From assembly GCF_035784015.1 (NCBI RefSeq), contig NZ_JALKOW010000004.1: a stretch of DNA of 64,000 bases; one strand, given 5' to 3'. Shown here piece after piece: positions 5,766 through 15,291 of the stretch. Positions within the stretch are counted from its first letter, which is position 1; each line of letters opens with the position of its first letter. The translations under genes were made by a program, and so were the position numbers. A model generated the notes under the pieces. The model ran no database searches and was not told where the DNA came from. It saw only the letters and a program-made list of their open reading frames with translations. Origin of the DNA: Comamonas sp009360615 (lineage in GTDB: Bacteria; Pseudomonadota; Gammaproteobacteria; Burkholderiales; Burkholderiaceae_C).

Positions 5766-8690
5766 ATGACTAAAACCCTGGTGATTGCAGAAAAGCCTTC
5801 TGTCGCACAGGACATCGTCCGTGCGCTGACCCCGGTGGCAGGCAAGTTTGAAAAACACGATGACTATTTCGAATCCGACCGCTATGTGGTGACCAGTGCG
5901 GTCGGCCACCTGGTGGAGATTCAGGCGCCCGAAGAATTCGATGTCAAGCGCGGCAAATGGAGTTTTGCCAACCTGCCGGTGATTCCCCCACGCTTCGACC
6001 TCAAGCCCGTGGACAAGACCAAGACCCGCCTGAACGCCGTGGTCAAGCAGGCCAAGCGCAAGGATGTGACCGAACTCATCAACGCCTGTGACGCGGGCCG
6101 CGAGGGTGAGCTGATCTTCCGCCTGATCGAGCAATATGCGGGCGGTGCCAAGGGCGGTCTGGGCAAGCCCGTCAAGCGACTGTGGCTGCAATCCATGACG
6201 CCGCAGGCGATTCGCGACGGCTTCAACAATCTGCGCAGCGATGCCCAGATGCAAGGCCTGGCCAGCGCCGCGCGCAGCCGCTCCGAAGCCGACTGGCTGG
6301 TGGGCATCAACGGCACGCGTGCCATGACGGCCTTCAACTCGCGCGACGGCGGCTTCTTCCTGACCACCGTGGGTCGCGTGCAGACGCCCACCCTGTCCCT
6401 GGTGGTGGAGCGCGAGGAAAAGATCCGCCAGTTCGTCAGCCGCGACTACTGGGAAGTGCACGGCACGTTCGACGCCCGGGCCGGCCAGTACCTGGGCAAG
6501 TGGTTCAATCCGCAGTGGAAGAAATCGGACGATGCCGAGGCCAAGGCCGACCGCCTGTGGAACAAGGCCGAGGCCGAGGCGATTGCCGCCGCCGTCCAGG
6601 GCAAGCCCGCCCAGGTGACGGAAGAGAGCAAGCCCACCACGCAGGCATCGCCCCTGCTGTTCGACCTGACCAGCCTGCAGCGGGAAGCCAACGGCAAGTT
6701 CGGCTTCTCGGCCAAGACCACGCTGGCGCTGGCGCAAAGCCTGTACGAACGCCACAAGGCCCTGACCTATCCGCGTACCGACTCGCGCGCCCTGCCTGAA
6801 GACTATCTGCCCGTGGCGCGCCAGACCTTCGACATGCTGGCCACCAGCGGCATGCGCCATCTGGCACCCTTTGCCCAGCAGGCCATCAACGACAACTACA
6901 TCCGCCCCAGCAAGCGCGTGTTCGACAACAGCAAGGTGTCGGATCACTTCGCCATCATTCCGACCACGCAGGCCCCTTCTGGCCTGTCGGAAGCCGAACA
7001 GAAGCTGTACGACCTGGTCGTGCGCCGCTTCATGGCCGTGTTCTTCCCCAGCGCCGAATACCAGGTCACCACGCGCATCAGCAAGGTGGAGCAGCACAGC
7101 TTCAAGACCGAGGGCAAGGTGCTGGTCAAGCCGGGCTGGCTGGCCATCTACGGCAAGGAAGCCGCCAACGAGGTGGAGGACGCCAAGGAAGGCGACAAGG
7201 GCCAGCCCCTGGTGGCCGTGCAGCCCGGCGAGCAGCCGCGCACCCACCATGCCGATGTCAAGGGCCTCAAGACCAAGCCGCCGGCACGCTACTCGGAAGC
7301 CACGCTGCTGGGGGCCATGGAAAGCGCCGGCAAGCAGATCGACGACGACGAGCTGCGCGAGGCCATGCAGGAAAAAGGCCTGGGCACGCCAGCCACGCGT
7401 GCGGCCATCATCGAAGGCCTGCTGACGGAAAAATACATGCTGCGCGAAGGCCGCGAACTGATCCCCACGGCCAAGGCCTTCCAGCTGATGACGCTGCTGC
7501 GCGGCCTGGAGGTCGAGGAGCTGTGCCGTGCCGACCTGACCGGCGAATGGGAATTCAAGCTGTCGCAGATGGAAAAGGGCCAGCTCTCGCGCGAAGCCTT
7601 CATGCAGCAGATCCAGGCCATGACCGAAAAGCTGGTCAAGAAGGCCAAGGAATACGACCGCGACACCATTCCCGGCGACTACGCGACGCTGGCCACGCCC
7701 TGTCCCAACTGCGGCGGCGTGGTCAGGGAGAACTACCGCCGCTACGCCTGCACGGGTGCGAATGGCGCCAGCGAAGGCTGCGGCTTCTCTTTCACCAAAT
7801 CCCCTGCCGGTCGCACCTTCGAGACCGCCGAGGCCGAACAGCTGCTGCGCGAACGCCGCATCGGCCCGCTGGAGGGCTTCCGCTCCAAGGCCGGATGGCC
7901 GTTCGTGGCCGAGGTCGCCATCGTGCGTGACGAGGAAAACAGCAACTTCAAGCTGGAATTCGACTTCGGCGACGACAAGGACTCCGAGGACACGGGCGAG
8001 ATCGTGGACTTTGCCCACCAGCAAAGCCTGGGCCCCTGTCCCAAGTGCGGCTCGCCCGTCTTCGAGCATGGTGCCAACTATGTCTGCTCCAAGGCCGTTC
8101 CCACGCTGGCCCAGACCACGCCCAGCTGCGACTTCAAGAGCGGCCAGATCATTCTGCAGCAGCCCATCGAGCGCGAGCAGATGAGCAAGCTGCTGCAGAC
8201 CGGCAAGACCGATCTGCTGGAGAAGTTCGTCTCCAACCGCACGCGTCGCAACTTCAAGGCCTTCCTGGTCTGGGATGGCGCTGCGGGCAAGGTGAACTTC
8301 GAGTTCGAGCAGCGCGAAGGCAAGTACCCGGCGCGCAAGACGGCTGGCGCAGCGACGGCCAAGACCACGACGGCCGCCGCCAAGAAGACGGGCACGGCGG
8401 CCAAGAAGACCGCCGCCAAGACGGCGACCAAGACCGCAGCGGTGAAGAAGCCCCGCACCGTGAGCGCCACGCTCAAGCCCAGCGCCGATCTGGCCGCCGT
8501 GATCGGCAGCGAACCCACCTCGCGCCCTGACGTGATCAAGAAGCTCTGGGACTACATCAAGGCCAACGGCCTGCAGGACGCCAAGGACAAGCGCGCCATC
8601 AACGCCGACGCCAAGCTCAAGCCGGTGTTCGGCAAGGAGCAGATCAGCATGTTCGAGCTGGCCGGCATCGTGGGCAAGCATGTGAGCTGA
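5766..8690 (+). CDS. topB: DNA topoisomerase III with zinc fingers and C-terminal SWIB-like domain
   Basis: A 974-residue type IA topoisomerase that decatenates and relaxes DNA through a covalent tyrosyl intermediate. The N-terminal TOPRIM domain shows EKPSVAQDI and CDAGREGELIFR. The active-site tyrosine is Y335 in YPRTDSRAL. Two C-terminal zinc-binding units begin near residues 646 (CPNCGG) and 758 (CPKCGS). They are followed by a Lys/Ala/Thr-rich linker of about 50 residues (for example TAAAKKTGTAAKKTAAK) resembling histone H1 tails, and a SWIB-like domain in the last 75 residues (VIKKLWDYIKANGLQD). The protein is much longer than E. coli TopB (653 residues) because of these additions. A strong terminator follows. 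Confidence 0.95.
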   Translation: MTKTLVIAEKPSVAQDIVRALTPVAGKFEKHDDYFESDRYVVTSAVGHLVEIQAPEEFDVKRGKWSFANLPVIPPRFDLKPVDKTKTRLNAVVKQAKRKDVTELINACDAGREGELIFRLIEQYAGGAKGGLGKPVKRLWLQSMTPQAIRDGFNNLRSDAQMQGLASAARSRSEADWLVGINGTRAMTAFNSRDGGFFLTTVGRVQTPTLSLVVEREEKIRQFVSRDYWEVHGTFDARAGQYLGKWFNPQWKKSDDAEAKADRLWNKAEAEAIAAAVQGKPAQVTEESKPTTQASPLLFDLTSLQREANGKFGFSAKTTLALAQSLYERHKALTYPRTDSRALPEDYLPVARQTFDMLATSGMRHLAPFAQQAINDNYIRPSKRVFDNSKVSDHFAIIPTTQAPSGLSEAEQKLYDLVVRRFMAVFFPSAEYQVTTRISKVEQHSFKTEGKVLVKPGWLAIYGKEAANEVEDAKEGDKGQPLVAVQPGEQPRTHHADVKGLKTKPPARYSEATLLGAMESAGKQIDDDELREAMQEKGLGTPATRAAIIEGLLTEKYMLREGRELIPTAKAFQLMTLLRGLEVEELCRADLTGEWEFKLSQMEKGQLSREAFMQQIQAMTEKLVKKAKEYDRDTIPGDYATLATPCPNCGGVVRENYRRYACTGANGASEGCGFSFTKSPAGRTFETAEAEQLLRERRIGPLEGFRSKAGWPFVAEVAIVRDEENSNFKLEFDFGDDKDSEDTGEIVDFAHQQSLGPCPKCGSPVFEHGANYVCSKAVPTLAQTTPSCDFKSGQIILQQPIEREQMSKLLQTGKTDLLEKFVSNRTRRNFKAFLVWDGAAGKVNFEFEQREGKYPARKTAGAATAKTTTAAAKKTGTAAKKTAAKTATKTAAVKKPRTVSATLKPSADLAAVIGSEPTSRPDVIKKLWDYIKANGLQDAKDKRAINADAKLKPVFGKEQISMFELAGIVGKHVS

Positions 8691-8718
8691 TAGCCAGCCC
8701 TTGCCTGCCAACCCGCAG

Positions 8719-8752
8719 AGACCGCCACGGCATGCCGATGGCGGTCTTTTTC
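8719..8752. terminator. Terminator behind topB
   Basis: AGACCGCCA and TGGCGGTCT pair around an inner CGG-CATG-CCG hairpin, followed by a run of T. It ends a few bases before the stop codon of the convergent TetR gene. Confidence 0.85.
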
Positions 8753-8755
8753 ATG

Positions 8756-9397
8756 TCAGGTCGCAGGGCGTACGGCTTCCAGGTAGGCACGGATGGCCGT
8801 GGTGATGCGCCGACGCAGCAGCTCCAGATCCGGGACGCTATCCGTGGCCAGATAGCTATGGTTGAGCAGGCCGTAAAGAATGCACTGGCTCACCCGCGCC
8901 GCATCCCGCACCGGGTAGCCCGAGGGCAGGTCGACCGCCTGCTCAATGGCTGCGGCCCAGGCGTCCACAAAACGCTCGAACATCTTGCGGTAGGCCTCCG
9001 AGGTGGAATAGTGGCGCTCCAGCAGATAGTGGGCGCCCCATTCATCCGCCCGCTCACGGTGCGCCTGCAGCTGTGAATCGACCACTGCCTCGGCGATCTG
9101 CATCAGCGGCTGGCCTGCATGGCTGCTGGTCACGCCGCGAATGCCCAGCAGCAACGACTTGGAGCGCAGATGCAGGCAAACCTTGGCCAGGTCTTCCTTG
9201 CCCGAGAAGTACTCGTAGAAGCTGCCCAGCCCGGTGCCCGCCACCAGGACGATCTCGCGCACGGTGATTTCCGCGTAACTGCGCTCCAGCAAAAGCCGAA
9301 CAAAGGCGTCCTGCAGGGCCTGAAACGTCTGCCGTGCACGGGACTGCAAAGGCCTGCGACGCCCTGCTGTCGCGGAGGAAGGGGTGCGTGGTTTCAT
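8756..9397 (-). CDS. TetR-family transcriptional regulator
   Basis: A 213-residue regulator. The N-terminal helix-turn-helix is clear (ITVREIVLVAGTGLGSFYEYF), and the remaining all-alpha part should bind an inducer. The start at MKPRTPSS is chosen; a GTG ten codons earlier is possible. It is transcribed away from the binding-protein / AidB-like / acyl-CoA-ligase genes across a short gap (9398-9515). It is therefore the likely local repressor of that set, probably sensing an acyl-CoA or the imported substrate. The ligand cannot be read from the sequence. Confidence 0.85.
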   Translation of the reverse strand: MKPRTPSSATAGRRRPLQSRARQTFQALQDAFVRLLLERSYAEITVREIVLVAGTGLGSFYEYFSGKEDLAKVCLHLRSKSLLLGIRGVTSSHAGQPLMQIAEAVVDSQLQAHRERADEWGAHYLLERHYSTSEAYRKMFERFVDAWAAAIEQAVDLPSGYPVRDAARVSQCILYGLLNHSYLATDSVPDLELLRRRITTAIRAYLEAVRPAT

Positions 9398-9515
9398 GCT
9401 GGCCAAATCCGAACACCTTTCTTGCACGGGTTTCTAGAATTTTCCACAGGGACTTCGATGCCGATGTGCTCGCTGCCCGGCGGACAAGAAATTCCCATCA
9501 AAGACGGAGACAAGC

Positions 9516-10760
9516 ATGCCCCCTCGTACTGCCATCTTCCTGGCCGCAACGGCGCTGGCCTGCGCTTCGCTGGCCATCGCACAGCCAGCCACGGCCGTGA
9601 GGATCGCCTCGCTGGATACCATGAGCGGCCCCATGGCGGGATTGGGCCTGAATATACTCAAGAGCTTCCAGTACAGCGCCAGGCTGGCCAACGAACAGAG
9701 CTGGGCCGGTGCCGTGAGGTTCGAGATCGTTCCTTTCGACAACCGTCTGTCTGCGCAGGAGGCGCTGAGCCTGCTTCAGTCCATCATCGGTCAGAACATC
9801 CGCTATGTGGTGCAGGGCGCCAGTTCCTCGGCCGTGGGCCTGGCACTGCAGGAGGCCATCGAAAAGCACAACGGCCGCAACCCCGGCAAGGAGATCATCT
9901 ACCTGAACTATGCGGCCCAGGCGCCGCAGATGACCAATGCAAGGTGCAGCTACTGGCATTTCCGCACCGATGCGAATTCGGACATGAAGGTCGCAGCGCT
10001 GGCGTCCTATCTGGTCGGCCAAAAGGAGGTACAGCGGGTTTTTCTGCTCAACCCCAACTATGCGTACGGCCAGGAAGTCTCGCGCGCAGCGCGCAGCATG
10101 CTGGCGACCAAGCGCCCCGACCTGAAGATCGTGGGCGACGACTTTCACCCTCTCGGACTGGTCAAGGACTTCTCTCCCTATATCGCCAAGATCAAGCAGT
10201 CCGGGGCCGATGCCGTCATCACAGCGGACTTCGGTGCCGATCTGGCGCTGATCGTGCGCACCGCGCGCGAAGCCGGGCTGACTGCGGTCTTCTACACCCT
10301 CAACGGCAACAACTTCGGCGTGCCCAGTGCCATGGGGGCAGCAGGACAGGGCCGGGTCAAGCTGGTCTCGGCCTTCAGCCCCAACTCCCCACCTCTGGTC
10401 GGCGACCCGCTGCTGCCGGGCTTCAGACGGCAGTTCAACGAGGACTTCATCAACGGCCAGGGACACAACGCCCTGCTGATGCTGGCCCAGGCCATACGCG
10501 AAGCCGGGTCCGTGGAACCTGCCGCCGTGGCAGCCAAGATGTCGGGCATGCGCTTCCAGGGCGTCAACGGCCCCGTGGAAATGCGCAGCAGCGATCACCA
10601 GGCCCAGCAGCCCATCCATGTGCTGAGCTGGGAGCCGGTGGACGGCAAGACCGTGGTGCATGACCAGGAAGGAACGGGCCTGGGATGGAAGCCCGTCGCC
10701 ATGGTTCCCGCACAGGCGGCCGCGCTGGACACCCGGTGCCAGATGAAGCGGCCACCCTGA
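9516..10760 (+). CDS. LivK-like ABC transporter substrate-binding protein
   Basis: A 414-residue periplasmic binding protein of the branched-chain amino acid (Peripla_BP_6) type. A signal peptide (FLAATALACASLAIAQPA) is followed by the domain start VRIASLDTMSGPMAGLG. The segments VQGASSSAVGLALQEAIEK and VFLLNPNYAYGQEVSRAARS match the fold's ligand-binding and hinge regions. No LivHMFG permease or ATPase genes lie near, so it would share a transporter encoded elsewhere or act as a sensor. Downstream fatty-acid-type genes suggest that it binds an organic acid or an amino-acid-like precursor of their substrate. Confidence 0.88.
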   Translation: MPPRTAIFLAATALACASLAIAQPATAVRIASLDTMSGPMAGLGLNILKSFQYSARLANEQSWAGAVRFEIVPFDNRLSAQEALSLLQSIIGQNIRYVVQGASSSAVGLALQEAIEKHNGRNPGKEIIYLNYAAQAPQMTNARCSYWHFRTDANSDMKVAALASYLVGQKEVQRVFLLNPNYAYGQEVSRAARSMLATKRPDLKIVGDDFHPLGLVKDFSPYIAKIKQSGADAVITADFGADLALIVRTAREAGLTAVFYTLNGNNFGVPSAMGAAGQGRVKLVSAFSPNSPPLVGDPLLPGFRRQFNEDFINGQGHNALLMLAQAIREAGSVEPAAVAAKMSGMRFQGVNGPVEMRSSDHQAQQPIHVLSWEPVDGKTVVHDQEGTGLGWKPVAMVPAQAAALDTRCQMKRPP

Positions 10761-10851
10761 ACACCTCCGCAGGCGCCCGCCGGACATGTCACAGATATTG
10801 CAACGCACTGCCCGATGCAACGCACGGAAACACCTTGGAGGGAAGAAACCC

Positions 10852-12501
10852 ATGACTGGCATCCATCCTCATAACCAGCCCCCGGAACTCAAGGACTACA
10901 ACGTCTATGCCTGCGACCCGGTGCTGCAGCGTGCCGTGGCCCGCGGCGGCGCACAGTGGCGCGAGGCAGAACTGCGGCGGCAAGGCGCGGAATATGGTGC
11001 CGAAGCCACGTTGCGCGCCGCGGAGGACGCCAACCGTTTCGAGCCCGAGCTGCACACGCATTCGCCCACAGGCGACCGTATCGACCAGGTGCGCTTTCAC
11101 CCCGCTTGGCATCAGATGATGACGATTGCGCGGCGCAACGGTATCTCCAACCTGCCTTTCACCGACCCTCGGCAGACCGCCTGGCCGGCCTATGGTGCCT
11201 CGCTGTTCATGCACAGCCAGATCGAGTCCGGCTCGGGCTGTCCGAGCACCATGACCAAGGCCAGCATTCCGTTGGTGCGCATCAACCCCCAGCTCAATGC
11301 AGTGCTGGGGCCGCTGCTGGAGTCCACCGAATACGACGCGCGCGACATCCCTGCCCAGGGCAAGCGCTCCATCACCGTGGGCATGGGCATGACGGAGCGC
11401 CAGGGCGGCAGCGATGTGCGCAGCAACACCACAGGTGCCGTGGCCCTGAACCCGTCAGGCAGCAGCGGTCCCTGGGGCGAGGAATATCTGATCACCGGCC
11501 ACAAATGGTTCTTCTCGGCCCCCATGTGCGACGGCCACCTGGTGCTGGCCAAGACCGAGGAGCGCGGCCCCACCTGCTTTTTCGTGCCACGCTGGCGCCC
11601 GGACGGCAGCAAGAACGCCATTCACATCCAGCGCCTCAAGGACAAGGTGGGCAACCGCTCCAACAGCAGCAGCGAAGTGGAATTCGACAACGCCTGGGGC
11701 GTGCTCATCGGCCAGGAAGGCAGGGGCATATCCACCATCATCGAAATGGCCACCTACACCCGTCTGGACTGTGCACTGTCCAGTGCAGGCTTTATGCGTC
11801 AGGCCCTGGTGCAGGCCCTGCACTACACACGCAACCGCCATGCCTTCGGGCTGCCGCTGGCCGAGCAGCCGGTGATGACCGGCCTGCTGGCTGATATGGC
11901 ACTGGAGTCCGAAGCCGCCACCTGGCTGGCCATGGACCTGTGCGCACGCTTTGGCTCGCAAGACCCGCTGGATCAGGCCTGGCGCCGCATCGTCACGCCT
12001 GCCGCCAAGTTCTGGAACTGCAAGCGCGCCGTGGGCTACACGGGTGAAGCCATGGAAGTCTTCGGCGGCAACGGCTATGTGGAGACCGGCCCCATGGGCC
12101 GATTGTTCCGCGAGGCCCCCGTCAATTCCATCTGGGAAGGCTCGGGCAACGTCATGTGCCTGGATGTGCTGCGCGCCATTGCCCGCCACCCCGACGACGC
12201 CCATCTGCTGCTCGACCATCTGCAGCAGATCGGTGCCGAGGAGGGCGTGCTGCGCACGCAGGTGGACAAGCTTCGCCGGGCCATCATGCAGGCGCCTGAG
12301 GATCTGGAGCGCGAAGCGCGCCGCTTCACCCAGCGCCTGGCCCTCACGGTACAGGCCACGCTGATGCTGCAGCATGCGGGCAGCGACAGTGCCGCGGCCT
12401 TCCTTGGCAGCCGCTTCGACCCCGACTGGGGCCCGGTGGCCGGTGTTGCCTGCTCCCGCAGCGACGCGGCCGCCCTGCTGCGCAATGCCTGGACAGGCTG
12501 A
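10852..12501 (+). CDS. AidB-like acyl-CoA dehydrogenase
   Basis: A 549-residue FAD-dependent acyl-CoA dehydrogenase-fold protein. It is collinear with E. coli AidB: HNQPPELKDYN at the N-terminus, RFHPAWHQMM, GMGMTERQGGSDVRSNTT, GHKWFFSAPM, RLKDKVGNRSNSSSEVEF and SIWEGSGNVMCLDVLR. E. coli AidB belongs to the Ada response and binds DNA, with weak isovaleryl-CoA dehydrogenase activity. The start at 10852 has GGAGG upstream. The gene is followed after 13 bp by an acyl-CoA ligase, which points to a metabolic rather than a DNA-repair role here, as inference. Confidence 0.9.
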   Translation: MTGIHPHNQPPELKDYNVYACDPVLQRAVARGGAQWREAELRRQGAEYGAEATLRAAEDANRFEPELHTHSPTGDRIDQVRFHPAWHQMMTIARRNGISNLPFTDPRQTAWPAYGASLFMHSQIESGSGCPSTMTKASIPLVRINPQLNAVLGPLLESTEYDARDIPAQGKRSITVGMGMTERQGGSDVRSNTTGAVALNPSGSSGPWGEEYLITGHKWFFSAPMCDGHLVLAKTEERGPTCFFVPRWRPDGSKNAIHIQRLKDKVGNRSNSSSEVEFDNAWGVLIGQEGRGISTIIEMATYTRLDCALSSAGFMRQALVQALHYTRNRHAFGLPLAEQPVMTGLLADMALESEAATWLAMDLCARFGSQDPLDQAWRRIVTPAAKFWNCKRAVGYTGEAMEVFGGNGYVETGPMGRLFREAPVNSIWEGSGNVMCLDVLRAIARHPDDAHLLLDHLQQIGAEEGVLRTQVDKLRRAIMQAPEDLEREARRFTQRLALTVQATLMLQHAGSDSAAAFLGSRFDPDWGPVAGVACSRSDAAALLRNAWTG

Positions 12502-12514
12502 GGGGGTGCCAGCC

Positions 12515-14059
12515 ATGATGAATTTCGTTTCCTTGCTCGACCAGCAGGCACGCACGCGCCCCGAAAAACCGGCGCTGCGCGCCGACGGCCAGGACTGGAG
12601 CTATGCCGCCCTGGCCGAGGCCAGTCATCGCGCCGCTGCCGTGCTCTGCGCGCAAGGCGTGCGTCCGGGCGACAGGGTAGGCCTGCTGTGCTTCAACACC
12701 CCGGGCTTTGTGTTCGCGCTGTTCGGTGCCTGGCGGCTGGGTGCCGCCGTCGTGCCTATCAACCACAAGCTGCAGCCCCCGGAAGTCGCCTACATACTGC
12801 GCCACTCCGGCACTCGGCTGTGCATTGTGGATGGAACGCGCGCGTCGCTGATCACAGCCATCCGGGACGCACCACCGCCGGCGGCTGAACTGCGGTGGCT
12901 GAGCACAGCCAGTGCCGCCGAAGGCGTGGGCTTCTTCGACGAGCTGCTGACGCAGGCCGCCCCCTGCAGCGACGGGCCTGCTCATCCGGCACCGGAAACA
13001 CTGGCCGAAATCCTCTATACCTCGGGCACCACGGGCCGGCCCAAGGGCTGCCTGCACAGCCATGCCAATGTCTTTCACGCAGCCCTGTGCACGGCCGCCG
13101 CCACCTCGCTTTCGCACAGGGAACGCACGCTGATCGCCATGCCCATCTGGCACTCATCGCCGCTGAACAACTGGTTTCTGGGCACCTTGCTCATGGGCGG
13201 CACTGCCGTGCTGATGCGCGAGTACGCTCCCAGGGAGTTTCTGGAGACGCTGGAGCGAGAACGCATCAGCTTCACTTTCGGTGCGCCGATCGCCTTTCTG
13301 GCCCCGCTGACCGTGGTGCCGGACGTCGCCGGCTACGACTTCAGCGCCATTCGCCTCTGGACCTATGGCGGCGGCCCGTTGGGCGCGGAGATGGTTCGCA
13401 GGCTGTGCAAGGCCTATCGCAGCGACCGCTTCATGCAGGTCTATGGCATGACCGAGTCCGGGCCGCTAGGCAGCATGCTCTACCCCGAAGAAGCCTTGAC
13501 CAAGCCGGGCTCCATCGGTCGCAGCGCCATACCGGGCGTGGAGCTGGAACTGCGCCGCCAGGACGGCAGCCCCTGCGGTCCCGACGAGGTCGGCGAGATC
13601 TGCCTGCGCTCCGCAGCCATGATGCAGGGCTATCTGGACAGCCCCGAGGCCACGGCCGCCGTGCTGGATCACCAGGGCTGGTATCACAGCGGCGATCTGG
13701 CGCGCAGGGACGCGGACGGCTATCTCTATATCGTGGACAGGCTCAAGGACATGATCGTCACGGGCGGCGAAAACGTCTACTCCAAGGAGGTCGAAGACCT
13801 GCTCTGCACCCACCCCGATGTGCAGGAGGTGGCCGTCATCGGCCGTCCCCACCCCGAATGGGGCGAGACCGTGGTGGCGGTGCTGACCCTGAAGCCCGGC
13901 ACGCTGCTGGACCAGCAGGCCCTGCGCGAATTCATGGCCCCGCAGCTGGCGCGCTACAAGATTCCGCGCATCTTCGAGGTCCGCGACACACTGCCGCGCA
14001 CCGCGACCGGCAAACTACTCAAGCACCTGCTGCGCACCGAGGCACCCGCATCCCCATGA
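12515..14059 (+). CDS. AMP-forming acyl-CoA synthetase
   Basis: A 514-residue adenylate-forming ligase that activates a carboxylic acid to its CoA thioester via acyl-AMP. Key motifs are the P-loop-like ILYTSGTTGRPKGCLHSHAN, YGMTESGPLGS, HSGDLARRDADGYLYIVDRLKDM and the C-terminal lysine region PRTATGKLLKHLL. The start at 12515 follows a G-rich ribosome-binding region. It is translationally close to the AidB-like dehydrogenase upstream and overlaps the phosphatase gene by 4 bases (ATGA). Substrate range cannot be told; fatty or aryl-aliphatic acids are plausible given the adjacent dehydrogenase. Confidence 0.92.
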   Translation: MMNFVSLLDQQARTRPEKPALRADGQDWSYAALAEASHRAAAVLCAQGVRPGDRVGLLCFNTPGFVFALFGAWRLGAAVVPINHKLQPPEVAYILRHSGTRLCIVDGTRASLITAIRDAPPPAAELRWLSTASAAEGVGFFDELLTQAAPCSDGPAHPAPETLAEILYTSGTTGRPKGCLHSHANVFHAALCTAAATSLSHRERTLIAMPIWHSSPLNNWFLGTLLMGGTAVLMREYAPREFLETLERERISFTFGAPIAFLAPLTVVPDVAGYDFSAIRLWTYGGGPLGAEMVRRLCKAYRSDRFMQVYGMTESGPLGSMLYPEEALTKPGSIGRSAIPGVELELRRQDGSPCGPDEVGEICLRSAAMMQGYLDSPEATAAVLDHQGWYHSGDLARRDADGYLYIVDRLKDMIVTGGENVYSKEVEDLLCTHPDVQEVAVIGRPHPEWGETVVAVLTLKPGTLLDQQALREFMAPQLARYKIPRIFEVRDTLPRTATGKLLKHLLRTEAPASP

Positions 14060-14910
14060 ACCACCGCATTTTCACTCCCCCAGGCCTGGCTCTGACATGG
14101 TTGGCCGCAGCCCTTGCAACGGGTGCCTGCACCACCCCGCCGCCCACTTCTGCGACGATGGTCGGTGAAACAAGCGAGGGCTCCGGCTATCTGAACGGAT
14201 ACCTCGCTGCAGACCAGTTGCCCGACAGCCTGACCCTGCTGCCAGCCCCGCCCACACCGGGCTCCACCGCACAGAGACTGGACGATGAGAGCTTTCACCA
14301 GTTGGTGGCACTGCGCAGCACAGCGCGCGGCGAACTGGCCCGCCAGGATGCACAGCTGAAATTCCCGGCAGCAGCGCAGACCTTCGCCTGTGCGCTGGGA
14401 GTGCCGGTGTCCGCCCAAGACACGCCGCACCTGGAAATGCTGCTGCGTCGCACCCTCACCGATGCAGGCCGCGCCACCCGCAAGGCCAAGGAGCACTACC
14501 AGCGGATCCGACCCTTTGTGACCTTTGCCCAGCCCAGTTGCACACCGCAGGAAGAAAACGACCTGTCCAAGAACGGCTCTTACCCCTCCGGCCATTCCTC
14601 CGTGGGATGGGCCTGGGCGCTGGTGCTGGCAGAGATCGCCCCGGATCGCAGCGATGCCCTGCTCCAGCGTGGCCGCGCATTCGGCCAGAGCAGAGGCATC
14701 TGCGGGGTGCATTGGCGTAGCGACATTGAGGCCGGCCGCCTCATCGGCGCAGCCACGGTGGCCCGACTGCAAAGTGACGCCGTCTTCAGCGCCCAGTTGG
14801 CGCTGGCGCGTACCGAAGTGGACAGGGCCCGCCAGCGCGGTGCTTCCCCAGGCATGCAATGCCCGGCACACCGGGAAGCACTCGCCGAATCGGCCACGCT
14901 CTCCCCCTGA
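14056..14910 (+). CDS. PAP2-type acid phosphatase (class A-like), secreted or lipoprotein
   Basis: A 284-residue vanadium-chloroperoxidase-fold phosphatase. The three signature parts of this superfamily are present: K145 with RP at 152-153, PSGH at 177-180, and SR at 212-213 with catalytic H219 and D223 (SRGICGVHWRSD). The N-terminus has a hydrophobic leader ending in ATGAC, so a lipid anchor or a periplasmic location is expected. Its start codon overlaps the stop of the ligase gene, indicating coupled translation. Why a non-specific phosphatase is cotranscribed with an acyl-CoA ligase is unclear; it may dephosphorylate a nucleotide or phosphorylated substrate in the periplasm. Confidence 0.88.
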   Translation: MNHRIFTPPGLALTWLAAALATGACTTPPPTSATMVGETSEGSGYLNGYLAADQLPDSLTLLPAPPTPGSTAQRLDDESFHQLVALRSTARGELARQDAQLKFPAAAQTFACALGVPVSAQDTPHLEMLLRRTLTDAGRATRKAKEHYQRIRPFVTFAQPSCTPQEENDLSKNGSYPSGHSSVGWAWALVLAEIAPDRSDALLQRGRAFGQSRGICGVHWRSDIEAGRLIGAATVARLQSDAVFSAQLALARTEVDRARQRGASPGMQCPAHREALAESATLSP

Positions 14911-15291
14911 GGGCGCCGCACAGCACCACCACCGTTGCCACAGCGACTGCCACGGTCGCCGGGCCGCACGGATCCTGGAGCATGGTCAAAGTCGCCGAAG
15001 CCACGGCGCCGAAGAAGCCGGGCGGACGAACTGCGAACTCGTATTCGGATGGCGCTCGCGCCGCTGGCTCAACCGTCCGTTCTGTTCAAGCGCATCATGA
15101 ACAAGCCCAGCGCTCTGATCGACACCCCGCGCACATGCTGGTGCAAGTCCAGGTTCAGGCGTCCTTCGCCATCGGAGGCGGCCACGTCGTGGCATCACCC
15201 CGCTCGCTCCTGCACATGACCACGGCAGGCATTGCGTCCGGGTAACACGGATGACATGGATGGGTCTTCGCAATCCGCTATAAGGATTGGT
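14911..15291. other. Non-coding gap, possible gene remnant
   Basis: No intact gene is visible. On the minus strand, around 15065-15170, an open stretch reads LDLHQHVRGVSIRALGLF and then meets a stop; it lacks a good start. It may be a decayed gene. The promoter of the phosphatase-like gene at 15292 should also lie here. Confidence 0.3.

Noticed and set aside
5736..8711. 991-residue open frame on the minus strand opposite topB
   Set aside because: Mirror of a high-GC gene; composition is Leu/Gly/His-rich without domains, while topB on the plus strand has all catalytic motifs.
14880..14925. Possible third copy of the dispersed repeat (CCCCCTGAGGGCGCC at the phosphatase stop)
   Set aside because: Only the stop-codon edge is similar; the hairpin core and CTGAGTTGGA tail are absent.
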